A DNA stretch of 64,000 nucleotides, taken from assembly GCF_003951285.1 (NCBI RefSeq), contig NZ_RXFQ01000017.1:84008-148007 (forward strand), written 5' to 3'. This document shows positions 1 through 8,718 of the stretch, piece by piece. Below the pieces are notes generated by a model. It saw only the letters and a program-made list of their open reading frames with translations. It ran no database searches and was not told the DNA's origin. Position 1 is the stretch's first letter; every line of letters starts with the position of its first letter. Made by a program: the position numbers and the translations under genes. The stretch is from Variovorax beijingensis (GTDB lineage Bacteria > Pseudomonadota > Gammaproteobacteria > Burkholderiales > Burkholderiaceae_C).

Positions 1-442
1 GCAGCACCAGCACCGGAATGTGCGAGTGGGTCAGCACATGCAGCGTCTCGCTGCCCATCAGCAGCCGCGCCAGGCTGCGCCGGCCATGCGAGGCCATCAC
101 GATCAGGTCGCACTCCTGGTTCTTGGCCGTGGCGATGATGGCTTCGGCCACCTGGTTCGACTTCATGACGATGGCCTGCGCGCTGCGCACCCCCCTGGCG
201 ATGGCGGCGCTCCTGACCGCATCGACCAGGCGCTGGGCGGCCTGTTGCGCCTGTTCTTGCGAGGCTTCGATCTCGCGCTGGTTCAGCACCATCGAGCCTT
301 CGAAATAGCCATAAGGCTGGAGGTGCGCGACGTTGACGCTCACCAGTTCCGCCTGAGCCAGCAGGGCAAGATCGATGGCGGTGGCGACCGCCTGTTCGGA
401 GAGCGAAGAGCCATCGGTGGCGACGAGAATACGCTTGTACAT
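1..442 (-). CDS. universal stress protein (UspA family), C-terminus cut by window edge
   Basis: The reverse-strand protein starts MYKRILVATDGSSLSEQAV, the usual first strand and nucleotide-contacting D-G-S of Usp domains. About 147 residues are present and no stop is reached, so the last few residues lie outside the window. Near the visible end is SHGRRSLARLLMGSETLHVL, which matches the ATP-binding G-x2-G-x9-G-S/T signature except that the second glycine is serine. The N-terminal part is a complete single Usp domain. Usp proteins are small cytoplasmic stress or ATP/AMP-binding proteins, and the exact role here cannot be read from sequence. The ATG at 442 is the only sensible start. The gene is separated from its upstream neighbour by a strong hairpin and is probably monocistronic. 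Confidence 0.9.
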   Translation of the reverse strand, partial: MYKRILVATDGSSLSEQAVATAIDLALLAQAELVSVNVAHLQPYGYFEGSMVLNQREIEASQEQAQQAAQRLVDAVRSAAIARGVRSAQAIVMKSNQVAEAIIATAKNQECDLIVMASHGRRSLARLLMGSETLHVLTHSHIPVLVL

Positions 443-526
443 GGCCGACTCCTTGGCCCCCGGCACTGCGGGTGCCTTCGCATTTCAGTCTAGTTCGCGG
501 GTATGGGCGCTACAAGCAAGGAAGCT

Positions 527-565
527 GGGCTCCCGCCCCTAATCGCGAGCCAGGGGCGGGAGCCC
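527..565. terminator. strong GC-rich hairpin between PfpI-like gene and usp gene
   Basis: A perfect 14-bp inverted repeat, GGGCTCCCGCCCCT at 527-540 and its complement at 552-565, encloses an 11-nt loop. It lies downstream of the minus-strand PfpI-like gene and upstream of the minus-strand usp gene. The sequence after it on the minus strand is only moderately T-rich (AGCTTCCTTGCTTG). A terminator or transcript-end stabiliser is the simplest reading. Confidence 0.6.
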
Positions 566-658
566 GCGCCGCCGCGCCCTGGCAGCGCGGCCGGCACCCG
601 ATTCAGAGAGTCGAGCGGAAGGAGCCGCCCTCGACGCGCACCGCGGCGTTGGTGTGGT

Positions 659-1531
659 TTATTTCTCGAGGCGCTTGAGCATTTCTTTGGCCACGCCGAC
701 CGCCGAGGCGGGGTTCTGGCCGGTAATGAGCTCACGGTCGCTCACGACGTTCGAAGTGAACGGGACCTTGTTGCTGCTGTAGGCGCCGCCGGCCAGCTGC
801 AGCGCGGTCTGCGGATAGAACTTCATCACGCCACCCTGGAGCAGCCCCTTGGCCAGTTCTTCCTCCTGATTGCTGATCACGGTCATGCGATAGCCCGCAT
901 AGATCCAGTTGGGGCGCTGCCCGACCGTGCCGCGCGCCGCCAACCGGGTCGTGAAGCCTTGTGCATCGGACAAGGTCGAGAGCAGGGCGATCGGACCGTG
1001 GCATACGAGCGCCGTGGTCTTGTTGCGTGCATGGAAGTCGGCGAGCAGCCGGCCCAGTTCAGGGCTGGTGAGCAGATCCTGCATGGGCGCGTGGCCGCCC
1101 GGAACATAGACCGCATCGAAATGCGCATAGCCGATCTGTGCGACGCGCGAGAGGCTCATCACCGGCGAGTCCGTGCGCGAGGTGAGCTTCAGCTTGTCGA
1201 GCAGCGCCTTGTGCTGCTCCATGGCGGACACGTCGCCGTCGAAGTACATCTTGTCGACCGATGACGCATCCACCGTGGGCGCATTTCCCCGCGGCGTGGC
1301 GAAAGTCACTTGATGGCCGGCGTCCAGCAGCAGCTTCACCGGCTGCATCAACTCGTTCAGGTAGAAGCCGGTGGCGAAGACCTTGCCGTCCTTCAGGTCG
1401 AGGTGGTCGGAGTCCGACAGGACGACCAGCACGTTGGCGGCCTGGGCGCCGAGTGCGCAAAGGCCGAGCAGCGCAGCGGCGACGAGGGGGCGTAGAGGGA
1501 GAACGGATGGGGATGCGGTGGTGGAAGTCAT
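659..1531 (-). CDS. exported DJ-1/PfpI (class I glutamine amidotransferase-like) family protein
   Basis: A 290-residue protein with an N-terminal signal peptide (hydrophobic stretch, then ALGAQA before NVLVVLSDSD). The DJ-1/PfpI fold is indicated by VLSDSDHLDLKDG near the mature N-terminus, a GGHAPMQDL loop (VYVPGGHAPM) and the nucleophile elbow LVCHGPIAL, whose cysteine is the expected catalytic residue. The layout resembles the HchA/Hsp31-like branch of glyoxalase or deglycase-type proteins, but an export signal is not typical of HchA, so a periplasmic role is inferred and the reaction is uncertain. The gene is divergent from a LysR regulator 74 bp away, which suggests that LysR controls it. 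Confidence 0.85.
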   Translation of the reverse strand: MTSTTASPSVLPLRPLVAAALLGLCALGAQAANVLVVLSDSDHLDLKDGKVFATGFYLNELMQPVKLLLDAGHQVTFATPRGNAPTVDASSVDKMYFDGDVSAMEQHKALLDKLKLTSRTDSPVMSLSRVAQIGYAHFDAVYVPGGHAPMQDLLTSPELGRLLADFHARNKTTALVCHGPIALLSTLSDAQGFTTRLAARGTVGQRPNWIYAGYRMTVISNQEEELAKGLLQGGVMKFYPQTALQLAGGAYSSNKVPFTSNVVSDRELITGQNPASAVGVAKEMLKRLEK

Positions 1532-1605
1532 GATTCGACTGTATTGATGGTTGCTCGGGCGATAAACTGGTGTTCGGGGAAAAAATTAGTTCTTTGGGGG
1601 ACAAG

Positions 1606-2544
1606 ATGGGGCGAAGATTCGATCACCTGGGAGATGTGGAAACCTTCGTCACAGTGGTCGAGAAGGGCTCCATGACGGCCGCTGCCGTGGCACTGGCCAC
1701 CACGCCGTCGGTGCTCAGCCGCGCCATCACCCGGCTGGAAACGCGGCTTGGCGTGCAGCTGCTGCGCCGCACGACGCGGCGCCTGGGCCTCACCGAAGAG
1801 GGGCGGGCCTACCTGGAGCAATCGCGCGCGGCTTTTGCGCTGATCGACGATGCCGAGCGCGCGATGCAGGGCCGGGGCGACGCGCTGGTGGGCAGCGTGC
1901 GCCTGAGCGTGCCCACCACCTACGGCCACCACCGGCTGCCGGCGCTGCTGCAGCGGTTTTCCGCGCAGCATCCGCAGGTGCGCGTCGAATTGAGCATCAC
2001 CAACCGCAACGTGGACCTCGTGGCCGAGGGCTACGACCTCGCGATCCGGCTGGGCCAGCTGCCCGACAGCGGCCTGGTCGCGCGCAAGCTCGAGGACGCG
2101 CCGATGTGCCTGCTCGCGGCACCGGGCTACATCGAACGCGCGGGCGCGCCGGGCAGCATCGCCGAGCTCGCACGCCACAGCTGCCTGCCCTTCGTGATGC
2201 CGAGCACCGGCCGCGTGTCGCCATGGCTGCTGCGCGAGCAGGGACGCGACGTGGATTGGCTGCCGCACGGCGCCCTGCAGGTGTCGGATGACGTGCTCGG
2301 CGTGGTCTCGCTGGCGCTGGGCGGCTTGGGCATCTGCCAGACCTACGACTTCATCGCACGCGACCTTGTTGCGCAGGGCCGGGCCGTCGAGGTGCTGGCG
2401 CAGGCGCGCGGGCGCACGCGGCCGTTTTCAGTGATCTATGCGCCGCACCGGCGGCTCTCGTCGGCTTCGCGCGCGCTGATCGATTCGCTGGCGGGAAACG
2501 CTCAGCCCGGCCCCGGCGCCTCCCACGCAAACCCCACGCCGTAG
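1606..2544 (+). CDS. LysR-family transcriptional regulator
   Basis: About 312 residues. The N-terminal winged helix-turn-helix begins FDHLGDVETFVTVVEKGSMT and includes TPSVLSRAITRLETRLGVQL, the LysR recognition region. The rest is a periplasmic-binding-like effector domain (SVRLSVPTTYGHHRLPALL, then the NRNVDLVAEGYDLAIRLG region) typical of the group controlling small divergent oxidoreductase or transporter genes. I chose the ATG at 1606 because a purine-rich TTGGGGGA lies 6-8 nt upstream; an in-frame GTG at 1570 would add 12 residues. The gene is divergent from the DJ-1/PfpI gene, its likely target. Its 3' end overlaps the 3' end of the opposing response-regulator gene by 43 bp. Confidence 0.92.
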   Translation: MGRRFDHLGDVETFVTVVEKGSMTAAAVALATTPSVLSRAITRLETRLGVQLLRRTTRRLGLTEEGRAYLEQSRAAFALIDDAERAMQGRGDALVGSVRLSVPTTYGHHRLPALLQRFSAQHPQVRVELSITNRNVDLVAEGYDLAIRLGQLPDSGLVARKLEDAPMCLLAAPGYIERAGAPGSIAELARHSCLPFVMPSTGRVSPWLLREQGRDVDWLPHGALQVSDDVLGVVSLALGGLGICQTYDFIARDLVAQGRAVEVLAQARGRTRPFSVIYAPHRRLSSASRALIDSLAGNAQPGPGASHANPTP

Positions 2545-3194
2545 ACCGAGCGGATCCAGTCGTGCGAGGGCGTGACGGCGCCGAGCTTGCGCCGCAGGTT
2601 CTTGACGTGGCTGTCGATGGCGCGCTCCGTCACGTCCATGGTGTCGTCGTAGGCCAGCTCGAGCAGGCGCGCGCGCGAGAAGATGCGGCCCGGGTGCCGC
2701 GACAGCACCTGCAGCAGCCCGAACTCGCGGCGCGTGAGATTGAGCGGCGTGCCTTCGAGCGATGCGCGCCAATGCACGTCGTCCAGCACCAGGCCGGACA
2801 TGCCATGGCGGGCCTGGCCGCGCTCCGCGGGCGGCTCGGTGCGCCGCAGCACGGCGCGCACGCGCGCCACCAGTTCGCGCGGGGAGAAGGGCTTGCAGAC
2901 GTAATCGTCGGCGCCCAACTCCAGCCCGAGCAGGCGGTCGACCTCCTCGATGCGCGCAGTGAGCATGATGATCGGATGACTGGTGTGCTCCCGCACGCGG
3001 CGCAGCACCTCGATGCCGTCGAGACGCGGCAGCATGATGTCGAGCAGCGTGAGTTCGGGCGGCGACGCGATCAGATGGTCGAGCGCGCTCTGGCCATCGG
3101 CGAAATGCGTGGTCTCGTAGCCGGCATGGCGCAGGTAGTCCTGAACCACCGATGCGATGTCGAGTTCGTCCTCGACGATGACGATGCGGGTCAT
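2502..3194 (-). CDS. OmpR-family response regulator (BaeR-like), partner of adjacent kinase
   Basis: A 230-residue protein with a receiver domain then a winged-helix DNA-binding domain. Receiver landmarks are intact: acidic pocket E8-D9, phospho-acceptor D52 in LLDIMLPRLDG, T79 and K101 in DDYVCKPFS. The C-terminal domain contains LTRREFGLLQVLSRHPG and ends IRSVYGVGFAWEA, as in the OmpR/PhoB winged helix. The start at 3194 overlaps the kinase stop by four bases (ATGA), so it is translated with or just after the kinase. A second, very similar regulator with a changed acidic pocket sits at 5545-6225. Confidence 0.93.
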   Translation of the reverse strand: MTRIVIVEDELDIASVVQDYLRHAGYETTHFADGQSALDHLIASPPELTLLDIMLPRLDGIEVLRRVREHTSHPIIMLTARIEEVDRLLGLELGADDYVCKPFSPRELVARVRAVLRRTEPPAERGQARHGMSGLVLDDVHWRASLEGTPLNLTRREFGLLQVLSRHPGRIFSRARLLELAYDDTMDVTERAIDSHVKNLRRKLGAVTPSHDWIRSVYGVGFAWEAPGPG

Positions 3195-4783
3195 GGCGAT
3201 GCGGCCCTGGAGAGCGGAAGGGTGATGGTCACGCGCAGCCCGCCGAGTTCCGAAGCCTGGGCGTCGATGATGCCGCCATGGGCCTCGATGGTCGCGCGGC
3301 AGATCGACAGGCCGAGCCCGGAGCCGCCGAGCTCGCGGCTGCGCGAGGACTCGCCGCGGAACAGTCGGTCGAACAGGCGCGGCATTTCCGGCTCGGGAAC
3401 GCCGGGCGCGCTGTCGTCGAAATCCAGCGTCAGACTGTTGCCCGTCCAGGCGCCGTCGACCGTGGCGCCGATGCGCAGCCGGCCGCCGGCGTCGGTGTAG
3501 GCGAGCGTGTTCTCCAGCAGGTTCATGAAGACCTGGTGCAGCCGGTGCGCGTCGCCGTCGATCATCGGCTGGGCCTGCGCCGAGATGCGGTCGATGGCGC
3601 TGCGGTCCACCGTGATGCCGCGCGCGGCGAACCGGTCGCGCGTGTGGTCGAGCGCTTCCTTCAGCAGCGAGAGCGGGAACACGGTGGTCGCGAGCAGGTC
3701 GCTCTGCGGCTCGCGCATGCTGCTGCGCAGATCGTCCACCAGCTGGCCGAGCCGAATCACCTGCCGATGCAGCCGCAGTGCGGTGCGCTCGTCGAAGCTG
3801 CGCACGCCGTCCTGCAGGGCCTCGATCTCTGCGCGCATGGCGGCCAGCGGCGTGCGCAGCTCGTGCGCCGCATCGGCCAGCCAGGCGCGGCGCGAGGCCT
3901 CCACCGTGTCCAGGCGCTGCGCCATGTCGTTGAAGGTCTTGCCGAGCAGCGCGAGCTCGTCCGAGCCATGCACGGCCACGCGCGTGGACAGCCGCCCGCG
4001 CGCCACGTCCTGCGCGGCCTGCGTGAGTTCGTCGATCGGCCGGAACCAGCGGCGCGCCAGCAGCCACGACAGCATCAGCGCAAAAGCCAGCCCGCACAGG
4101 CCGGTAAGGGCGATCACGCCGGACTGGCGCGCGAGGAAGGCGCGGTCGGCCTCGCTCTCCAGGCCCTGCATCGGCGCGAGCACCAGGTAGCCGACGACCG
4201 AGCGGCCGTGCCGGATCGGCAGGCGCGCGGCATTCTCCGGGTCGACCTTCGCGCCGACCACGTGCGCGCCGCGCGCATCGACCACGCCCAGGCGCTGGAA
4301 GATCGAATCGGCGGCTTCGCGCGGATCGGGAAAGAACCCCAGCGGCGGTGGCGGCGCAAAGCGCCTGGGCAGCAGCTCGAGCTGGGCAGAAGGCGGAGGA
4401 GGAGGCGGCGGCCGGGATCCGTTCTCGCCACGGCTTTCGGACCCATTGCCGCCGCCGCCCGGCCCGCGGTTCTCGTACCAGGGCGGGAGCTTTCTTTCGT
4501 CGGCGTTGCTCGCGCCGTCGAGCACGGCGGCGAGCCGGCCCATCTGCAGGCGATGCCAGGCGTCGTCGTTGCCCTGCAGCTTCTTCCAGTCGCCGTTGGC
4601 CGCATAGTGCTTGAGCAGCAGCTGCGAGAGCCAGTCCATGCGCCGGATCTCGATCTCGGCCACGTAGGAGCCTAGGCCGCGCTGCAGCGCCACGATGGAA
4701 AGCCCGGCGAAGCTGAGCAGCAGCACGATCAGCAAGGCGGCCAGCGCCAGGAAGATCTTCCTGGAAAGTGTCAGGCGCGGCAT
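3191..4783 (-). CDS. sensor histidine kinase (BaeS-like)
   Basis: A 530-residue membrane kinase. The first transmembrane helix is at about residues 9-33 and the second at about 220-245, enclosing a periplasmic sensor region with an unusual Gly/Asn/Pro-rich insert (a run of seven prolines). A HAMP segment follows, then HisKA with H307 in AHELRTPLAAM, an N-box in VFMNLLENTLAY, a G1-like DDSAPG and a G2 box GGSGLGLSI. It phosphorylates the co-transcribed OmpR-type regulator downstream, with a 4-bp overlap. The signal is unknown; BaeS relatives respond to envelope stress, but family membership alone does not establish that here. Confidence 0.92.
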   Translation of the reverse strand: MPRLTLSRKIFLALAALLIVLLLSFAGLSIVALQRGLGSYVAEIEIRRMDWLSQLLLKHYAANGDWKKLQGNDDAWHRLQMGRLAAVLDGASNADERKLPPWYENRGPGGGGNGSESRGENGSRPPPPPPPSAQLELLPRRFAPPPPLGFFPDPREAADSIFQRLGVVDARGAHVVGAKVDPENAARLPIRHGRSVVGYLVLAPMQGLESEADRAFLARQSGVIALTGLCGLAFALMLSWLLARRWFRPIDELTQAAQDVARGRLSTRVAVHGSDELALLGKTFNDMAQRLDTVEASRRAWLADAAHELRTPLAAMRAEIEALQDGVRSFDERTALRLHRQVIRLGQLVDDLRSSMREPQSDLLATTVFPLSLLKEALDHTRDRFAARGITVDRSAIDRISAQAQPMIDGDAHRLHQVFMNLLENTLAYTDAGGRLRIGATVDGAWTGNSLTLDFDDSAPGVPEPEMPRLFDRLFRGESSRSRELGGSGLGLSICRATIEAHGGIIDAQASELGGLRVTITLPLSRAASP

Positions 4784-4926
4784 GGGCTCGGGGGAGGCAT
4801 GGCCGCATTCTGCGGCACGCGTTCGGGGCGGGGAGGCGTCATGGGAAACGGCCGATCATGGCCACGAATCGAGGAGGAAATTGGGAGAGCCGTCCCTCCC
4901 ACATTTCTCCCCAATCAAATCGCACG

Positions 4927-5211
4927 ATGCGTGCCATGAACCCGTTCACGCACCGACGCCCAAAGACGAAGAGGACCTTCCAGGCCCTTGTGGCCCCCGC
5001 GCTCGCATGGGTGAGTCCGGCATACTGCGCGCCGGCGCCATGGTCCTGGACCGAGCTCTGGTCCGACCCGGGCATCGACACGCTGTTGCTGCTGCTGGCC
5101 GCGCTTTTCTGGGCGGTGACCCATGTCTGGGCGCTGCTGGTCGTCTGGGCGGAAGCACGCGCCACCCGATCGGCCGGGACCGGCATCGCGGCAGGAAAAG
5201 AGAAACCATGA
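4927..5211 (+). CDS. small hypothetical membrane or exported protein
   Basis: A 94-residue reading frame with an Arg/Lys-rich N-terminus (NPFTHRRPKTKRTF), a hydrophobic segment ending AYCA that could be a signal peptide, and a clear transmembrane stretch (TLLLLLAALFWAVTHVWALL) before a short polar tail. No family is recognised. An internal ATG at 4936 is an equally possible start, and the frame is open upstream to an ATG at 4858. There is no convincing ribosome-binding site. The call depends mainly on the coherent signal/membrane pattern, so it may not be a real gene. Confidence 0.4.
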   Translation: MRAMNPFTHRRPKTKRTFQALVAPALAWVSPAYCAPAPWSWTELWSDPGIDTLLLLLAALFWAVTHVWALLVVWAEARATRSAGTGIAAGKEKP

Positions 5212-5353
5212 CGGCACAGGGCAGCAAGGCCGAGGCCATCGGATGCCGCGGTCTCTCGCTCAAGAGCGAGGCACGCACAAGGGCCACCGTGCCCCAGTGC
5301 ACTTGAGCGCCGTCTGGCACGCCCGCGCCGAAGCTGCGGAAGACGACGGGCCC

Positions 5354-5584
5354 ATGCTTTCGCAGCGCCTCCTGGGTTTGCTGGCTTGCTGCGGCCTGGT
5401 GATCGGCATCGTGGTGGCGGCGAGCGGCGGATGCGTCGTGGCCGGCAAGGCCAGCGCAGGCAGTTCAACTCTTTCCACCCTGGCGCCGATCATGGCCACC
5501 GACAGCCGGGCCGCCCGGCCGTCGCACACCGCCTGCGTGCCGTCTCAGGCCGGCCGTTCCTCGAAGGCGAAGCCGACACCGTAG
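5354..5584 (+). CDS. weak candidate: 76-residue hypothetical with one hydrophobic segment
   Basis: The frame starts MLSQRLLGLLACCGLVIG, giving one plausible membrane or lipoprotein-like hydrophobic stretch, followed by a low-complexity Ser/Ala/Thr tail. Its last 40 bp overlap the end of the opposite-strand response regulator. There is no recognisable family and only a weak purine stretch upstream. It is listed because it is the only other structured frame in the 760-bp stretch between the two regulator loci, which otherwise shows nothing recognisable. Confidence 0.22.
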   Translation: MLSQRLLGLLACCGLVIGIVVAASGGCVVAGKASAGSSTLSTLAPIMATDSRAARPSHTACVPSQAGRSSKAKPTP

Positions 5585-6225
5585 ATCGAGCGGATCCAGT
5601 CGTGCGACGGCGATGCGGCGGCGAGCTTCCTGCGCAGATTCTTGATGTGCCCGTCGACCGCGCGCTCATTGACGTCGAGCGCGTCCGGAAACGCGGCCTC
5701 GAGCAGCGCCGAGCGCGAAAACACCCGACCCGGCTCGCGCGAGAGTGCCTGCAGCAGGTTCAGCTCGCGGCCCGTGAGCGCGAGCAGCCGCCCCTCGATC
5801 CTCACGCTGTGGGAGCTGCCGCCGAACGCCACGGAAGGCGAGGCCATGGCGGCGCACTGGCGCTGCGCATGGCGTCGCAGCACCGTGTTCACGCGCGCCA
5901 CCACTTCGCGCGACGAGAAGGGCTTGCACACGTAGTCGTCGGCGCCCAGGTCCAGGCCGCGCAGGCGGTCGGCTTCGCGCGTGCGGGCCGTCAGCACGAT
6001 GATCGGATGGTCGCTGTGCGAGCGCACCTGCTCCAGCACCCGGAGGCCGCCGATGCGCGGCAGCGCGGTGTCGAGCACCGTGAGGGCCGGCGGCGACCTG
6101 AGGATGCGGTCGAGCGCGGCTGCGCCATCGGCGATGTGCTCCACATCGTGGCCGGCGCGCTGCAGCCCTTCGAGCAGCGCGGCGGCCATCTCGCGGCCTT
6201 TTTCGGCCAGCAGGATGCGGCTCAT
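5545..6225 (-). CDS. orphan OmpR-family response regulator with altered acidic pocket
   Basis: A 226-residue receiver plus winged-helix protein, closely related to the regulator at 2502-3194: the C-termini read SHDWIRSIYGVGFAFEE here and SHDWIRSVYGVGFAWEA there. Phospho-acceptor D52, T79 and K101 are kept, but the start reads ILLAEKGREM, so the second acidic-pocket aspartate (position 9) is lysine, and the usual RLDG after the acceptor is RIGG. Loss of the Mg-binding aspartate suggests altered or phosphorylation-independent control. No kinase adjoins it. It starts 16 bp after the BamA-family gene and appears to be last in a NERD-BamA-regulator transcription unit. Confidence 0.9.
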   Translation of the reverse strand: MSRILLAEKGREMAAALLEGLQRAGHDVEHIADGAAALDRILRSPPALTVLDTALPRIGGLRVLEQVRSHSDHPIIVLTARTREADRLRGLDLGADDYVCKPFSSREVVARVNTVLRRHAQRQCAAMASPSVAFGGSSHSVRIEGRLLALTGRELNLLQALSREPGRVFSRSALLEAAFPDALDVNERAVDGHIKNLRRKLAAASPSHDWIRSIYGVGFAFEERPA

Positions 6226-6241
6226 GGATGGGTGCTCCGCT

Positions 6242-8644
6242 TCAGAACGACGTGCCGATCTGGAACTGGAAGCGCTGCGTCCGGTCCGCCGCAATGCCGT
6301 TGGCTTCGTCGAGCTTCTGGTACACGAGCGGCACCGCATAGGCCAGGCGCAGCGGACCGAGCGGAGAAATCCAGCTGATGCCCACGCCCGCCGATGCGCG
6401 CAGGCGGTTCTGTGCCTTCCACTGCGCGTCGGTCATGCTCGCGGTGCGCTCCGCGAACACGTTGCCGGCATCGAAGAAGGTGTAGAGCCGCAGCGACCGG
6501 TCGTTGCCCGCGCCCGGGAAGGGCGTGCTGAACTCCATGTTGAAGATCGCCTTGCGCGTGCCGCCGAGCGCACCGCCCGTGACCGCATCGGTCGGCCCGA
6601 GCGAGTTCTGTTCGAAGCCGCGTATGGAACCGAGCCCGCCCGCATAGAAGTTCTTGAAGATGGGATACGTGGTGCCGCCCAGCGCCTTGGCATAGCCGAG
6701 CTGGCCGTTGATGGCGAGCGTGTACTGCTTGGACAGCGCGAAGTACTGCTGGTACTGGTAGGTGCTCTTCAGGTAACGCAGATCGCTGCCCACGCCCACC
6801 TCGAGGTTGGCGCTCTGCAGCCGGCCCTTGGTGGGCACCAGCGCGCTGTCGCGGTCGTCGCGCGCCCAGCCGATGGTCGCGGGAATGCCCACCTTGCTCT
6901 TCGAAGCGCACACAACGCTCGGCGCGGTGCCCGTGCACTGGAAGTAGTCGAGGTAGGCCTGCGGCGTGCCGGTGTACACGTAGGAGCCGTCGACCAGCGT
7001 GTAGGCGCCGTTGGTGCCCGGCGTGAAGCTGTAGCGCTCCACGCCGATGCCGAGGTAGACCGTGTCCAGTTCCCCGAGCGGCAGCCCGAAGCGCACCGAG
7101 CCGCCATCGCTCGCGAGCTTGTAGTTGCCGTCCGCCTCGTAGTAGGGGCGGGTGGTGGTGTGGAACAGGTTGAAGGTGCGCGAGATGCCGCTCGGCGTGA
7201 AGTACGGGTCGGTGGCCGTGAGGGAGATGGTGCGGTTGTACGAGCTCGTGTTGACCTGCAGGCCCAAGTAGTTGCCCGTGCCGAACACGTTCTCCTGCGT
7301 GATGCCGAAGCTCAGCGACACCTTGTCGGTCGATGAGTAGCCCGCGCCGAGCTGCAGCGAACCGGTCGGCTTTTCGGTCACGTTGGCCGCCAGGTCGACC
7401 AGGTCGGGCGACCCCGGCACCTCGGTGGTCTCGATATTCACGTCGGTGAAGTAGCCGAGGCGGTCCACGCGGTCGCGCGAGAGCTTGATCTTGTTGCCGT
7501 CGTACCAGGCGCCCTCGTACTGCCGGAATTCGCGGCGGATGACTTCGTCGCGCGTTCTTGCGTTGCCCCCGATGTTCAGGCGCCGGACGTAGGCGCGCCG
7601 CGAGGGTTCCGCCCGCAGCACCAGCGTGACTCGGTTGTTGTCGCGGTCGATCTCGGGTTCTGCCTTGACGCGCGCGAAGGCATAGCCGACGGTGCCGAAA
7701 TAGTCGGTGAAGGCCCGGGTGGTGGCGTTCACGTCTTCGCCGTTGTAGGGCTGGCCGGGGCGGATCGTCACGAGCGACTTGAACTCGTCTTCGCGTCCCA
7801 GGTAGTTGCCCGAGAGCTTGACGCCGGCCACCGCAAACTTCTGCCCCTCGGTGATGTTGATCGTGAGCGTGAGCGTCTCCCGGTCCGGTGAAATGGCGAC
7901 CTGCGTGGAATCGATGCGGAACTCGAGATAGCCGCGCGTGATGTAGAAGGAGCGCAGCGTCCCCAGGTCGCCGTTGAACTTGCTGCGCGAATACTGGTTC
8001 GACTTGGTGTACCAGCTCAGCCAGCCGCCGCTGTCCTGGTCGAACAGGTCGAGCAGGGTGCTTTCGCCGAAGGCCTGGTTGCCGACCACGCGCACTTCCT
8101 TGATGCGCGCGGACTCGCCCTCGGTCACGGTGAAGGTCAGGTTGACGCGGTTGCGCTCCAGCGGCGTCACGGTCGTGATGACCTGCGCACTGTAGAGGCT
8201 GCGGCTGATGTACTGCCGCTTGAGTTCCTGCTCCGCGCGGTCGGCCAGCGCCTTGTTGTAGGGCTGGCCCTCGGCCAGGCCCACGCTGCGCAGCGCCTTC
8301 TGGAGCGCGGCCTTGTCGAACTCCTTGGTGCCGACGAAGTCGACGTCGGCAATCGACGGGCGTTCCTCGACGATCACCACCAGCACGCTGCCGTTGATGT
8401 CGATGCGCACGTCCTTGAAGAGGCCGAGCTCGAACAGCGAGCGGATGGCTGCGCTGCCGCGGTCGTCGCTGTAGGTGTCGCCCGCCCTGATGCCGAGCGT
8501 GGCAAACACCGTTCCTGGCTCCACGCGCTGCAGGCCCTCGAGCCGGATGTCCCTGACGGTGAACGGATCGGCGGCCCAGGCTGGCGCGCAGGCGATCGAG
8601 AGAAACATGGCGGCAAGGACGCAGGCGGGCTTGGAAGGATTCAT
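6242..8644 (-). CDS. bamA: BamA/Omp85-family outer-membrane assembly protein (probable paralogue)
   Basis: An 800-residue protein, about the length of E. coli BamA. The signal peptide ends APAWA before ADPFTVRDIRLEGLQRV. About five POTRA repeats follow (recurring ...IxxVxxxGNxxF... units to about residue 420), then a C-terminal 16-strand-type barrel with the loop-6 motif GSIRGFEQNS and a final aromatic strand ending QFQIGTSF, the C-terminal Phe expected for Bam substrates. The housekeeping bamA of this group normally lies with rseP, skp and lpxD, none of which are here, so this is probably a second copy. It is flanked by a NERD-domain gene upstream and an atypical response regulator 16 bp downstream. 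Confidence 0.88.
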   Translation of the reverse strand: MNPSKPACVLAAMFLSIACAPAWAADPFTVRDIRLEGLQRVEPGTVFATLGIRAGDTYSDDRGSAAIRSLFELGLFKDVRIDINGSVLVVIVEERPSIADVDFVGTKEFDKAALQKALRSVGLAEGQPYNKALADRAEQELKRQYISRSLYSAQVITTVTPLERNRVNLTFTVTEGESARIKEVRVVGNQAFGESTLLDLFDQDSGGWLSWYTKSNQYSRSKFNGDLGTLRSFYITRGYLEFRIDSTQVAISPDRETLTLTINITEGQKFAVAGVKLSGNYLGREDEFKSLVTIRPGQPYNGEDVNATTRAFTDYFGTVGYAFARVKAEPEIDRDNNRVTLVLRAEPSRRAYVRRLNIGGNARTRDEVIRREFRQYEGAWYDGNKIKLSRDRVDRLGYFTDVNIETTEVPGSPDLVDLAANVTEKPTGSLQLGAGYSSTDKVSLSFGITQENVFGTGNYLGLQVNTSSYNRTISLTATDPYFTPSGISRTFNLFHTTTRPYYEADGNYKLASDGGSVRFGLPLGELDTVYLGIGVERYSFTPGTNGAYTLVDGSYVYTGTPQAYLDYFQCTGTAPSVVCASKSKVGIPATIGWARDDRDSALVPTKGRLQSANLEVGVGSDLRYLKSTYQYQQYFALSKQYTLAINGQLGYAKALGGTTYPIFKNFYAGGLGSIRGFEQNSLGPTDAVTGGALGGTRKAIFNMEFSTPFPGAGNDRSLRLYTFFDAGNVFAERTASMTDAQWKAQNRLRASAGVGISWISPLGPLRLAYAVPLVYQKLDEANGIAADRTQRFQFQIGTSF

Positions 8645-8718
8645 CGCCGCATGGTCCCCGCCAAAGTCGGAGAAATCTGGGATGCCCTGCGTCCCGCGGG
8701 GGCGTGCCGCAGGCGCCG

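Noticed and set aside
2502..4808. A 768-residue minus-strand frame that appears to fuse an unknown protein to the response regulator
   Set aside because: Only the last 230 residues are a real protein. The upstream part is the wrong frame of the kinase gene and consists of Arg/Ala/Gly-rich shadow sequence.
5208..5306. A 32-residue frame overlapping the end of the small membrane-protein ORF by ATGA
   Set aside because: Too short, with no hydrophobic or family features; the overlap alone is not enough evidence.
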